From: Pogostemon cablin | Taxonomy: Eukaryota; Streptophyta; Magnoliopsida; Lamiales; Lamiaceae | Direction of reading: 5' to 3' | Assembly: GCA_023678885.1 (NCBI GenBank) | Contig: CM042958.1 | Location: forward strand, 17,788,852-17,852,851 | DNA: 64,000 nt | Shown: positions 12,740-23,223 of the stretch, in pieces | Position numbering within the stretch: the first letter of the stretch is position 1 | Layout: every line of letters starts with the position of its first letter | Notes under the pieces: generated by a model | Seen by the model: only the letters and a program-made list of their open reading frames with translations | Databases searched by the model: none | Told to the model about the DNA's origin: nothing | Translations under genes and position numbers: made by a program

Positions 12740-13323
12740 ATCACTTTTCATTTACATTATAAATTGTTCATAAAATTGCATTATCACTTTTTATTAATTT
12801 AATATCACTTTTCGTAATGGAAGTTATCACTTTTCGACTGTCTCACGTAAGCCCTTACGTGAGACGGTCTCACACAAGTCTTTATCTTTTATTTTTTATT
12901 CATCTTATTCTATTTTATTCATGAATTATTCATAAAATAATTTAATGGACGGTTATCACTTTTTTATTGATCAAACATCACTTTCTAGTTTCTATTAAAC
13001 ATTTTATCACTTTTATTCATCTAATGAATTGTTAAAATTATTTAATTAGATGATTATCACTTTCATTTTACTGATTAGATATCATTTTCTATTAATAACA
13101 TTATCACCTTTTACTTATCTCACGAATTATTTATAAAAATATTTATTTCGACAGTTATCACTTTTCATTGATTATATATCACTTTTTATAAAAAAAATAT
13201 TATCACTTTTTATTAAAAAAATATTATTACTTTTTATCCGATCTTTTATTTATGAAATAGTTTAATCAATCTGCTATTAATTAGTATTTTTTATTAAAGT
13301 ATTGTCACTTCTTATCTATCCTA
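12740..13323. repeat. TATCACTTTT-rich repeat block with palindromic GTCTCACGTAAG core
   Basis: The words TTATCACTTTT and ATATCACTTTTTATT recur every few tens of bases across this block and continue after the nested Stowaway at 13,324, up to about 13,740. Around 12,838-12,885 lies a palindrome (GTCTCACGTAAG paired with CTTACGTGAGAC) followed by GGTCTCACACAAGTC. These ends and words match miniature elements at 17,695, 20,922, 23,690 and 45,831. Confidence 0.6.
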
Positions 13324-13562
13324 CCCCCTCCGTCCCTTTTCAATGTTTACGTTTCCATTTTGCGCGTCTCATTTCAATGTTTAATTTTTCCCTTTTGGGA
13401 ATATTAGACTCACCTAAAACAATTAATATATCATCCAACACTAATACACCTACCCACTTTACATTAAATATTATATTTTTCCACTTACTATCTATTAAAA
13501 TATTATACTTCTTAATCAACGTGCAAAAAGCAAACGTAAACATTAAAACAGGACGGATGGAG
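13324..13562. mobile_element. Stowaway-type MITE
   Basis: The 239-bp element starts CCCCCTCCGTCCC and ends GGACGGATGGAG, with TA on both sides (13322-13323 and 13563-13564). Sub-terminal inversions (CAATGTTTACGTTT against AAACGTAAACATT) extend the terminal repeats. It sits inside the TATCACTTTT repeat block and so was inserted later. The apparent open frames on both strands simply reflect the element. Confidence 0.85.
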
Positions 13563-14915
13563 TATTAATTATTGTGAAATATTTAATTTGATTGCTATCA
13601 CCTTTCTTTGATTAAATATCACTTTTTATTAAAAATATTATCACTTTTTATCTACTATTGTAATATTAATGACATGGAATAATTTATTTAGACATTGATC
13701 ACTTTTCTTTGATCAAGTGTCACTTTTATAGGAAAATGAATTTTTTAAAAAAATACGAAACTTCATTTTAAAAGAAATTTTAAATTAATAGAGAAGTTAT
13801 TATTTTAAAAGAAAATTAGAAAACTATTAATTAAAGGAAAAAAAATAATAAAAGAAAAAGAAGGTTACAGCACTTCGCGCGTATCTCAAACGAGGGTTGT
13901 TTTTATGGCATGACAAAGGTTGACCACTATGCTATCAATACTTTTAACACTTTCAATCTAATAGTGAATACTTGCTCTAATCGGGTTATTAGGGGATCCG
14001 TAATTCGTGAGACGATCTTGTACAAGTCTTTGCCTAAATATTATACTGAGCATGTATTGCCTACTACAGGTAGAGCCTTTACCAATTATTTAATATTAAT
14101 TAATTAAAATATTTAATTATTTCTAATTATAATTAATTAATATTATTATTATCAATTAAACTATTAATACTAAATTCTAAAGATAAATATTGAACTCCAT
14201 GAGTAAAATAGGTCATAAAATTATAAGAAAATTACATATAACATATTATACATTAAAAATAAATATTAATACTAAATTCTAAAGATAAATATTGAACTCC
14301 ATGAGTAAAATAGGTCATAAAATTATAATAAAATTACATATAACATATTATACATTAAAAATAAATATTAAATCATGTGAGCAAATAGATTATAAATAAA
14401 AATTGATGAATTACAATTATATACTTAGAATTAACACTAAATTTTATAAATCCTAAAGTCAAAATTGACCATAAACCACGCACTGTAAACCAAGGAATAA
14501 AATAAAACAACTGTGGTAAAATGCTATATACTTAATAGTTAAAGTTAATAAATAATCGCTATTAAAAATTAATAATTAATAAAACATGTGAATGCCGCGG
14601 TTCTATGCATGAAACCGAGGTAATAGTTTGTGAATTAATCTTTTATAAATCGGGTTTACATCATAAATATTTGTAAACTCAATGATCCCCTTAATTTAAA
14701 CACCCTAACAATACATAGGGTATATAAAATTGAGAAGAGACCACACAAAATTTAAATCGTAAATCCGATTTACACAAGTATTTATAATAGTTTGCCAATA
14801 TCATTGTGCAGTTGATAGCTCATCAAACCTCATTTTGACCCAACTATTCTTTCTCTTTTTTATCCTATAATTTGAGTAGTACTGTTGCATGTGAAATACG
14901 TTTTATGTGATTATA
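13563..14915. other. AT-rich intergenic DNA with a 102-bp tandem duplication
   Basis: No gene. The TATCACTTTT repeat block ends near 13,740. At 14,162-14,263 and 14,264-14,365 a 102-bp unit starting TATTAATACTAAATTC is duplicated head to tail, with about one mismatch in the first 90 bases. The remainder is simple AT-rich sequence. Confidence 0.6.
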
Positions 14916-15292
14916 GAGAAAATATCATAATTGGTACCATGGACATATGGGGTGATCAAAATTTTAATTATTTTATTTTTATTTGCAATTCTCAATTTTA
15001 GTTTTTTTTTCAATTTTAGTCATTTTTATCTAAATTGTCCTTTTCATAAATTTATTCCTTTTTTTTTTCAAAATTAATCTTTATACTCAAAAATGTCTAA
15101 AATTAGTTCAAAAATGTAAAAGTTTTGGACAAAAGTATACATCATAGAACCAAATTTGGAAAAAAAAAGATCAAATTAATTAAAAAAAGACTAAAATTTG
15201 ACAAGAAATGACAAAATTGAAAATTCCAAAAAAAAAAAAACAAAAAAAGATTAAAATTGAAATAGATTATATTTACTGGATCGATATTTTCC
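14916..15292. mobile_element. Foldback MITE related to the Mutator-like family (degenerate)
   Basis: The left end GAGAAAATATCATAATTGG and the right end TGGATCGATATTTTCC are inverted. Interior halves rich in TTTTAGTCATTTT and GACTAAAATTTGACAAG are complementary. The arms have diverged, with long A and T runs, and the target duplication is not clean (TTATA-like on both sides). It matches the 10,809 and 18,608 elements in organisation. Confidence 0.6.
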
Positions 15293-18200
15293 TTATAATT
15301 ATATCATTCGTTGTGCAATTAATCGAATAAAATAGAGGAAAAATATAAACCCCCTTTACCTAATTAGCTAGGATTTTTACTTCCATTTTTATAAAGTTTA
15401 TTTTTTTTCTCTTTCCTATGGCACTTGATTTTATTAATTATTGTGAATTTTGAAAGCGCAGTAGAATGGTTGAAATTTTAATTTTATTTATTCAAGTGCC
15501 AAGTAATATTTATATAAAAAAAGGCAGAAAAGTCAAGAAAGCACCCTGATCTTTACTGGACTCATGAAATCATGAACAACGTTGTTAAATAAATTACTTA
15601 ATTGGTTGATAGATAGACATGATCAGCGGAGACGAGATTTTTCAAATTAATTATACTCCTGTTTAATTCGTTCCAAGCTCCATGTGTTTCAATTTTCAAC
15701 TAATTTCTTTGGATTCAAATCATAGATGCCATGAGCTAAAAAACCATTTTATACTCCCAATAATTAAAAAAATGACAATTATTAAGTGGGACCGGTCTCA
15801 CATTAGACGGCTCATCTTTAATATATTTTTCAAATTTATTTATAATTAAAATATAAATATATATACTTTCATGATTCATGGTGTATTATTTTTCTTATGT
15901 TCATGTCATATTTTAATATTAAAATTTGTACTTGTTAATTACCTACTATGGAAAATATAATTATAATTTCTTCCTTTATTGTTTATGTTGTATGGTACTT
16001 AGTGGTTCATGTTCCATTTTACTCTTAGAATTTATATTTAGTTCAATTAATTAATATAATATAATTGTTACATCACCATATGGTTCATAATTTATTTTAC
16101 TATTGTGATTTATAGTGTATTGTATCTTGTAGTTCAAGATCGATATTTAACTCTTGTGATTCATGATTTATCTTTGTAGTTTGATATTAATTTCAATGGT
16201 CACTCTCTTTTAAGACAAACAGACTCATTTTAAAGCATACTCCTTATTATATATATATATGTAAAGTATAAATATTGATAGTTAAAAAACTTTTTATATA
16301 AGTAAAAAAATATATATGCATATTGGTATTTAAAGCATGTTTGTAGTTAATCAAACTATAGGATTATTCTGTGGTGTGCAGGGTATACCGGTGTACCTAA
16401 AGGTTATAAGCTATAATTTAGAGTATAGTTATTTTTTATTTTTAACATTTTAATTATTTTATTTTAATCCAAAGGTAGTTATTGATTAGTATTTTAATCT
16501 AATGGTTGTAACTAGGTGCACCCTAATTTGACTCCAAACTATAATATCATGTAAATCTTATTATAATACATCATTCTTTATACTTTAAAAAATTATATTT
16601 TAATTATCAATAAACACACTTTACTTATATATCAATTATATTTTAACATGTCTTACTATAGTTTCACTCAAGGAACGTTTTAAAAATATTCGAATTTCAA
16701 TTTGAATTTCAAAGATGTAATTATGTTTTTAATTATAATTAAAAAAAATTATTAAAGAAAAGCCGTGTCATGTGAGTCTGGTGTCACCAGGTCACTCTCT
16801 TTAAAAATATAAATTCCATCTCACACTTTTAATATTTTTGCTGAAAATTATAAAAACCTGTTAAGATTAATTAAAGTATGTGCTCCTGACATGATGAATC
16901 GATTTAAATCTAAGATTAATTAAAGTATGTGCTCCTGACATGATGAATCGATTTAAATCTTTCCAACTAAGGATCTGATGTGACAGGCCATTTCAGTAGA
17001 AATGTTAAAATGGGTTGGCGGGTTGGTTCGATCCACGACCCACCACAATATTAACTTACCATTTGGTGGGTAAATATAGTACTGGTTTATACGATTTATA
17101 GAGGGAGTTTATATTAATTGAATCATTTATGAAACATCCCTATATAAGTTGAGGTATTGGTGGAATGGATTTAGAGCAAGGCAAGTTGCCCCATATCACC
17201 CAAGCACGTAAAATCTCGTTTTCAAGTTTTTATATAAAATTTTAAAAAATTTATAAAATAATATAAATGTATGAAAATAAAATATTGAAATTAATTAATT
17301 GACGAAAACTATAAAAAATTTTATAAAAATTAATTATTTTCAAAATTAAGCAGTGTCATAAACGGGTCGAAGCATTTGTGGGGCGGGTCTGAGAGATGGG
17401 TGATATGCATGTTGGGCCACTTGCAGATTAAGCCGTTGATAATACGAGTTTATGCAGGTTTAATATTGGCGCGAACTGAGCCATTTCGACGGCTATATAT
17501 ATCAGTGCCATAATAAATCAAGAAATGAGATGAAGTCACGACCTTTCAGTGGTTTTTTTTATTATTATTAAATTTTTTTTATCAAGTCTTTTATTTTTAG
17601 CAGTTAGATAGTCTTCTGTATATTAAATTATATACAATTTGCTACCCAATTAAATAAAAGGCAAATGACAAAAAAGTAAAATAAAACTTAGGAAAGACTT
17701 GTTTGAGGTAATTTCATGTAAGGCTTACGTAATACGGATAAAAAATAATTGTAACTTTTATAATAAAAAGTGATACTCAATTAATAAGGTCGTCTCACGT
17801 AAAGGTTTACGTAAGACGGATAAAAAGTAATAACTTTTATAATAAAAAGTGATACTCAATTAATAAAAAGTGATAATACCATTTTATGAACAATTTATAA
17901 TATAAATAAAAAGTGATAATATTTTATATGTAATAATTATTTTAAAAAATGTAAAATAATCTCACGCAAGACTTACCCTAAAATTTAAGAGTCACTTAGT
18001 ACGTATTAAATGCAGTACTCCAAAAAAGAAAAATATATTCTCTACCCTTTTTTAATTATTACGCTTTTTTTTTTCACGAATATTTAGGAATATTACTACA
18101 TTTTATTGTGTAGTGGGTTAAGAAATGTAATATTTAAATGTATAGTGAATAATTATATTAATATTGTGTGAAGATCTATAAAGATATATTAATTATTTTT

Positions 18201-18607
18201 TGTAACTCTCATCCACTAAAATATGCACCAAAGTAAAAAAATATGTAATCAGATGGAGGGGGTAATTTGTTAGTGGGAGGTAACTAGATAAGTGCTATAT
18301 TTTTTCCTTTTTGCAATTTTATCACCAAAATATAACAAGATGAAATTATCACCTAAATATAACAAGAGATTTCATCCAGCAGTGAACTTTTGATAACGTT
18401 ATAGTCGAAATTCATAACAAAAATGTAAATAATGAGCAAATAATTAGAACACTAATCTTGAAAAGAGATCTAAGTAATATTTCTACTTTTAAAATAGTTT
18501 AAAAGTCACCATGATTTTATTCTGATTTCTTCAAGCAACTTTTTCGGATTTGTTTCCAAACTTTTAAAGATTTTGTTATTTCTTGCTTTTTATATATACC
18601 ATACGAC
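15293..18607. other. Intergenic DNA with two miniature repeats and a 49-bp tandem duplication
   Basis: No gene. Members of the GTACAC-type family (16,370-16,550) are present. A 49-bp unit beginning AAGATTAATTAAAGTATG is exactly duplicated in tandem at 16,863-16,911 and 16,912-16,960. The rest is AT-rich. Confidence 0.55.
17695..17975. mobile_element. TATCAC-family MITE
   Basis: It starts AGACTTGTTTGAGG and ends with the inverted CTCACGCAAGACTT. Inside are reverse-complement forms of the family word (AAAAAGTGATA) and an internal duplication of the block TTATAATAAAAAGTGATACT. The short imperfect inverted ends match the copies at 20,922 and 45,831. No protein is encoded and no clear target duplication is seen. 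Confidence 0.6.
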
Positions 18608-18963
18608 GAGAAAATATCAATTTTGGTCCTATATCTTTTACCAAATCCAATTTAAGTCTTGTAACTTTTAGTATTTTCAATTTTAGTCATTTTAGTTTTA
18701 ATTTTAGTCCTATAACTTTTAAAATTTCAATTTTAGTCCTATAAGTTTCAAATTTAGTCATATGTCTTCAAAAAGATAGAGGATTAATTTTGATAACTAA
18801 AAAAGATATAGGACTAAATTTGAAACTTATAGGACTAAAATTGAAAATTTAAAAGATACAGGATCAAAATTGAAACTAAAATGACTAAAATTGAAAATAC
18901 TAAAAGTTAAAGGACTAAAATTGGATTTGGTAAAAGATAAAGGACTAAAATTGATATTTTCTC
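18608..18963. mobile_element. Mutator-like foldback MITE with 10-bp near-perfect target duplication
   Basis: This 356-bp element is close to a perfect hairpin. The left arm GAGAAAATATCAATTTTGGT is mirrored by ACTAAAATTGATATTTTCTC at the right end. The interior alternates TTTAGTCCTATA-type words on the left with GGACTAAAATTG words on the right. The flanks are ACCATACGAC (18,598-18,607) and ACCATACAAC (18,964-18,973), a 10-bp duplication with one mismatch. It is the best-preserved copy of the family in the window and so probably among the youngest. Confidence 0.85.
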
Positions 18964-18973
18964 ACCATACAAC

Positions 18974-19668
18974 ACCTGCGGTGTCGATCTTCCACCCATA
19001 GTGCCGCCGTCGTGTAATGGCCTCTTAGACGCTCTCGACCAACACCTCCGATCGTGCTCCTCTATCCGATGACACTTTCCGCTCATTAGATTTTTTTGGG
19101 TTACAATTAACCTTCTTCAAATCCGCAAGGACCTCGACCGGCCGTGTGTGGAACACCCATAGCTTGAGGGTTGCAAACACTAATGCAGAGCAACCTTCAT
19201 CATAATTTCTCTATTGATTGGCTCAATTATATTTCAAGATTCAATAATTGAGATGAGATATGATGATGCATTGTGAAACTTCAACTACGGGAAATCCTAA
19301 CGGAACATACAGGGGAAAAACAGATTCTTCTTGAATGAAATATTTAAAATTTGTGAACTTTAGGTACTTGGATTGAATAAGAAACAGGGGTATTTCAGAC
19401 TTTTAATACTCCATTTCTGGATATAGAGTTTTAGAAATTTATTTTATAAGTAATTTTATTGGCTTTGTAAGAAAACGAAATGTTTTTATGTAAAAATAAA
19501 TTACAAGGGGAATTTAAAAAAAAAACACTATTTTGTAATTTAATTTATTGCAAATTGCACTGGGCAACCAAGTACTGTTCGATCTCAGACGTGGTTGACC
19601 TATGATCATTAGCTTCCACGTCATCTTGAGATAATTGCATAAACTTATTGTTATTAAAAAGAAAAATA
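18974..19668. other. Intergenic DNA with an unexplained GC-richer patch
   Basis: At about 18,980-19,210 the sequence is GC-richer (GCCGCCGTCGTG, CTCGACCAACACCTCCG, GACCTCGACCGGCCGTGTG) but has no sustained open frame on either strand. It may be a degraded exon or a transposon interior. The rest is AT-rich and featureless. Confidence 0.35.
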
Positions 19669-20180
19669 CTCCCTATGTCCCGTCGAAAGTAAACATGCAC
19701 ATCGATTCGGGACCGTTGGTTCCGGTTTTCAAAATGTGGAACCGGAACTGAACCGATCCTAGGACGGTTTCGATTCAGTTTTGGAACCGCTGATTCCGAT
19801 TTCCTTGTTTTGGCTTTTTAGCATAAAAATGTAAAAAAATAATAAAAAAATTGAAAAACCGACGGCTTGAACCGGAACCGCCGATTTTTTCTCAAGGAAT
19901 GAGGAACCGAAACCGAACTGAAATATATTCGATTTCGATTTTATTTTTGCCGGTTTCGGAACCGCCAGTTTTGATTTTTTGTGTGTCTAGTCGAAAGGTC
20001 CTCATTTTAATATAATGAGCGTCTCTTTCAAAGATTTTCATTCCTCTTTTAGTAAAAAAGATCCACCACTACCCATCACATCTCTCTAATATAACTACTC
20101 AATACATGGAGTATAAAATAATAATACTTCTTAATTCACGTACAAAAAGTAACGGTCACCTTTACCAGGGACGGAGGGAG
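19669..20180. mobile_element. Stowaway-type MITE interrupted by a hAT-like insertion
   Basis: The outer element begins CTCCCTATGTCCCGTCGAAAG and ends AGGGACGGAGGGAG, with TA at 19,667-19,668 and 20,181-20,182. A sister copy at 21,339-21,536 shares the organisation without interruption, so 19,690-19,989 is an insertion. Without the insert and one copy of its target duplication it would be about 204 bp, close to the 198 bp of the sister copy. Confidence 0.85.
19690..19989. mobile_element. hAT-like MITE nested in a Stowaway, 8-bp target duplication
   Basis: A 300-bp insertion is bounded by perfect 8-bp direct repeats GTCGAAAG (19,682-19,689 and 19,990-19,997). Its ends, TAAACATGCACA and the inverse of TGTGTGTCTA, form short imperfect inverted repeats beginning TA-ACA. 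The interior is rich in GGAACCG / CGGTTCC words on both strands (for example GGTTCCGGTTTTC and GAACCGGAACCGCCG). An 8-bp duplication and short inverted ends fit the hAT superfamily. There is no transposase. Confidence 0.8.
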
Positions 20181-20182
20181 TA

Positions 20183-21338
20183 CTACTTTTAGAGTACTTT
20201 GGTATTTTTTTAAGAATAAATAAATGATAAAAAATCAATAAATAAAAGTTATAAAAACCACTAAATACTTAAATTCTTTTAATTTTTAATTATGTATTTC
20301 AGTGAGAATAACAATTTCAAAATTATGTATATTTTGATGTTATATGATTGATGTAAATGGAATGAAGGGAGTATTACTTATATTTCCTTTATCCAATAAA
20401 ATTCTTTACATTTTTCTCATTTGTTTATCCTACAATATTCTTCACACATTCATAAAGCAAATTACATATCCACATCAAAAGATACTCAATCTATCCCATA
20501 TTAAAGGTTACATATTTTCAATTTTGGTCCGAATTCTCTATTTCACTTTAGTATTCCAATTCTTATTTTATAACTTATTTTATATTAAAATACTATACTG
20601 TAGTTAATGATCATTAAACTCTTGGGCACATGGTGAAAATTTGGACGTCCCATAACTATCAGGATTCCCTATTCTACACTCGTGCTCCGTGTTCCATAAC
20701 TTGTTATCTATTAAAATATAATTCCCTAATTAATTGTCATTAAATCCTTACACACGTGGTGATAATTTAGGTTTGGATTATAACACATGACAAGTATATA
20801 ATAATTGGAATAAGAGATGAAACACGAAAATGGAATAGGTGATCTCATTTGCCCATGATAATGGTTATATTTTCCCTTTTGGTAGATATATGACGGCCCA
20901 CCAAAAACAATTAGTCAAAGAATTGTGTGAGATCGTCTCACGAAAGAACTTTCATGAGATAGGTAAGAAGCGATAACTTTTATAATACACGATTGATGAA
21001 AAGTGATAAGAGTTATATGAACTATATCATGAGAAATTTATAGTATAAATGAAAAGTAGTAATATTTTAAAAGAAAAGTGATAACATTTTTATTAAAACT
21101 GATGACTAATTACGAATGTATAAAATGGTCTCACCGTGAGACGATCTTACACAAGTCTACCTAAATAATTATATAATTTTATGGGACTCACGCACAACAC
21201 TAATACAACTCCTAATCTTACATTAAAATATTATATTCTTTAATCTCCTCGCAAAAAACAAACATAACTATTACTATGGGACGAAGGGAATATTTAAATT
21301 TGAAAATTACAACTCTCACATAATACACATAATATATA
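20183..21338. other. Intergenic DNA containing a TATCAC-family MITE (20,922-21,157)
   Basis: No gene. The miniature element at 20,922-21,157 has inverted ends AATTGTGTGAGATCGTCTCA and TGAGACGATCTTACACAAGT and carries the family words AAAAGTGATAA. The stretch before it has diverged sequence with CTATTAAAATA words and no supportable feature. Confidence 0.6.
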
Positions 21339-21536
21339 CTCCCTATGCCCCACCGAAAGGTCACCATTTTACTATATTGGGCGTCTCATCCAAATGTCCT
21401 CATTTTCCTTTTTTAGTAAAAAGGACTTATGTGGCCCACCACTTACTACTAATACAACAACTCACTACACAAATAATAATACTCCTTAATCCACGTGCAA
21501 AAAACAACCGGTGACCTTTGACTGGGACGGAGAGAG
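21339..21536. mobile_element. Stowaway-type MITE (intact sister of the 19,669 copy)
   Basis: It starts CTCCCTATGCCCCACCGAAA and ends ACTGGGACGGAGAGAG, with TA on both sides (21,337-21,338; 21,537-21,538). The internal words AGGTCACCATTTT and CCGGTGACCTTTGA are inverted. It is 198 bp long, with no coding capacity. It gives the empty-site reference for the interrupted copy at 19,669. Confidence 0.85.
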
Positions 21537-21957
21537 TATTTCATTTGTTTCACATTAAGGTTTATATTTATTTTTTGCACGTAGATTAAAAGATATAATA
21601 TTTTAATTTATAGTGAATTGATAATATAATATTTTAATATGTAGTGTATGTTTGTGTTAGTATTGTGTGGGGGCACATGTAGAATAATTACTGTATTTGT
21701 TTTGTGTGTTCTACTTGACGGAATGAGAAATGTAAATCTTATGTTGGGACAAATCAAAATGGTAAATATAAATTCTCATCCGGCGGCGACGGAGGAAGTG
21801 TAGTTAAAAAATAAAAAAAAGCTTCTGTTAGACAACTTGCAAAAAAAAACTTGTGAAGTGTATTATTGAATTGAGGGAATATATATTTACAGATTAATCC
21901 TCTTCTATATTGTACTTAACTGAAATATTAGCACTAGTCGATCGGTCATGTGAGCTA

Positions 21958-21958
<1 letters not shown>

Positions 21959-22035
<77 letters not shown>
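21959..22035. repeat. (TA)n microsatellite
   Basis: About 38 uninterrupted TA dinucleotides. Similar TA tracts occur at 23,085, 31,793, 36,091 and 38,278. Such lengths are prone to replication slippage and assembly error. Confidence 0.98.
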
Positions 22036-22039
<4 letters not shown>

Positions 22040-22583
22040 CTTACAGAGTCAATATACAATTCTATACACATGGTATTGGACTTCTCTATTTAAGGTTTCT
22101 CTCCGAGAAATAACTCTATTTTAAGAATTTCCTCAAGGAAATAACCCTCATGCCCTTACAACTATTTTTTAATAAAAAAATATATGAAACTTATCCCACC
22201 TTACTTCCAACCCATCGTTGGCCACGGCCTTCGGCCCACCGCCGTAGTGCGGACACCACCCACCATCACAGCCCTTCCGGCCCACCGCCATCGATATCGT
22301 TATCGGCGGCAGCCTCAACCGCCGGTTGTGATAGGAGTTGGATCATGCATTGGGAGAAGGGTTGGTGATGTCAATATTCTTTGCGAATGCATTGTGTTGG
22401 CGCAGTATATTGATTAGATCTAAACAATTCTTACTTAAATTGATCTCAATTTTTTCGTGAAGTACCCACCTTTTAATTGTGTTGGCGCAGTATATGGGTT
22501 GGTGGTGTATTCTCTGTTGCCTTGTTTTCAAAACCAATAACCATCATTATCTATATACACTTGCAAACCCTTATTATTTCATA
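22036..22583. other. Intergenic DNA with GC-rich gene-like fragment
   Basis: At 22,190-22,345 the sequence becomes GC-rich (GGCCACGGCCTTCGGCCCACC, GCCCTTCCGGCCCACCGCC). Overlapping short open frames read as Pro/His-rich peptides in more than one frame, so the coding sense is doubtful. The phrase TTGTGTTGGCGCAGTATAT recurs at 22,394 and 22,479, a local duplication. It may be a captured or degraded gene fragment. Confidence 0.35.
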
Positions 22584-22810
22584 CTCCCTCTATCTCATTT
22601 TAGTCTTTACATTTTTTTATTTAGGGCATCTCATTTTCATTTTTACATTTTTCTTTTTGGTATATGAGTCTATATTAATACACCTACCCGCTTTACATTA
22701 ATATTATGTATTTCTATACACTATCCATTAAAATAATATATTTCTTAATCTGAAAAAAAAAACAAAAAACAAAAAACAAACACGTAAGCATTAAGATGGG
22801 ATGGAGGGAA
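22584..22810. mobile_element. Stowaway-type MITE
   Basis: It starts CTCCCTCTATCTCATTTTAG and ends GATGGGATGGAGGGAA, flanked by TA (22,582-22,583; 22,811-22,812). At 227 bp it contains the family words CACCTACCCGCTTTACATTA, as in the 13,324 copy, so the two belong to one subfamily. Confidence 0.8.
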
Positions 22811-22942
22811 TAGTTCACTAAACTTATATATTTTTTCTCATCAAATAATATGTACCATTTCTCACTTCCACTCTATCCTTCATTTATTCTTTCAAATCAA
22901 TTAATACTATTTTGATTAATGCATGGAGTAAGTTAAAAAATA

Positions 22943-22993
22943 CTTCCTCCCAATATAATAGTTACACTTCCTTATGGTATGAAACAGAGGGAG
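22943..22993. mobile_element. Minimal Stowaway-like element (51 bp)
   Basis: It consists of little more than two inverted ends: CTTCCTCCCAATATAATAG on the left and ATGAAACAGAGGGAG on the right, with TA on each side. It sits about 230 bp upstream of the acyltransferase start codon. It is probably an internally deleted derivative. Confidence 0.55.
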
Positions 22994-23079
22994 TAATCTA
23001 AAAAACTCAAAACAGGCATATACTCCACCATTCAATAAAAACCACATGAATCCAAAACACACATCATATAATTTCCCCA

Positions 23080-23084
<5 letters not shown>

Positions 23085-23161
<77 letters not shown>
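23085..23161. repeat. (AT)n microsatellite just upstream of the acyltransferase gene
   Basis: A run of about 38 AT units ends about 60 bp before the ATG of the acyltransferase. It lies where the 5' leader or core promoter would be, so length changes could affect transcription; this is inference only. Confidence 0.95.
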
Positions 23162-23162
<1 letters not shown>

Positions 23163-23223
23163 TTAATCTGGAAGCAGTGCTGGAGCAAGAAAATTTAGCT
23201 TCAGTACACTATCATTACTTGGC

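Noticed and set aside
22916..23188. Minus-strand frame with a long Ile-Tyr repeat
   Set aside because: It translates the AT microsatellite.
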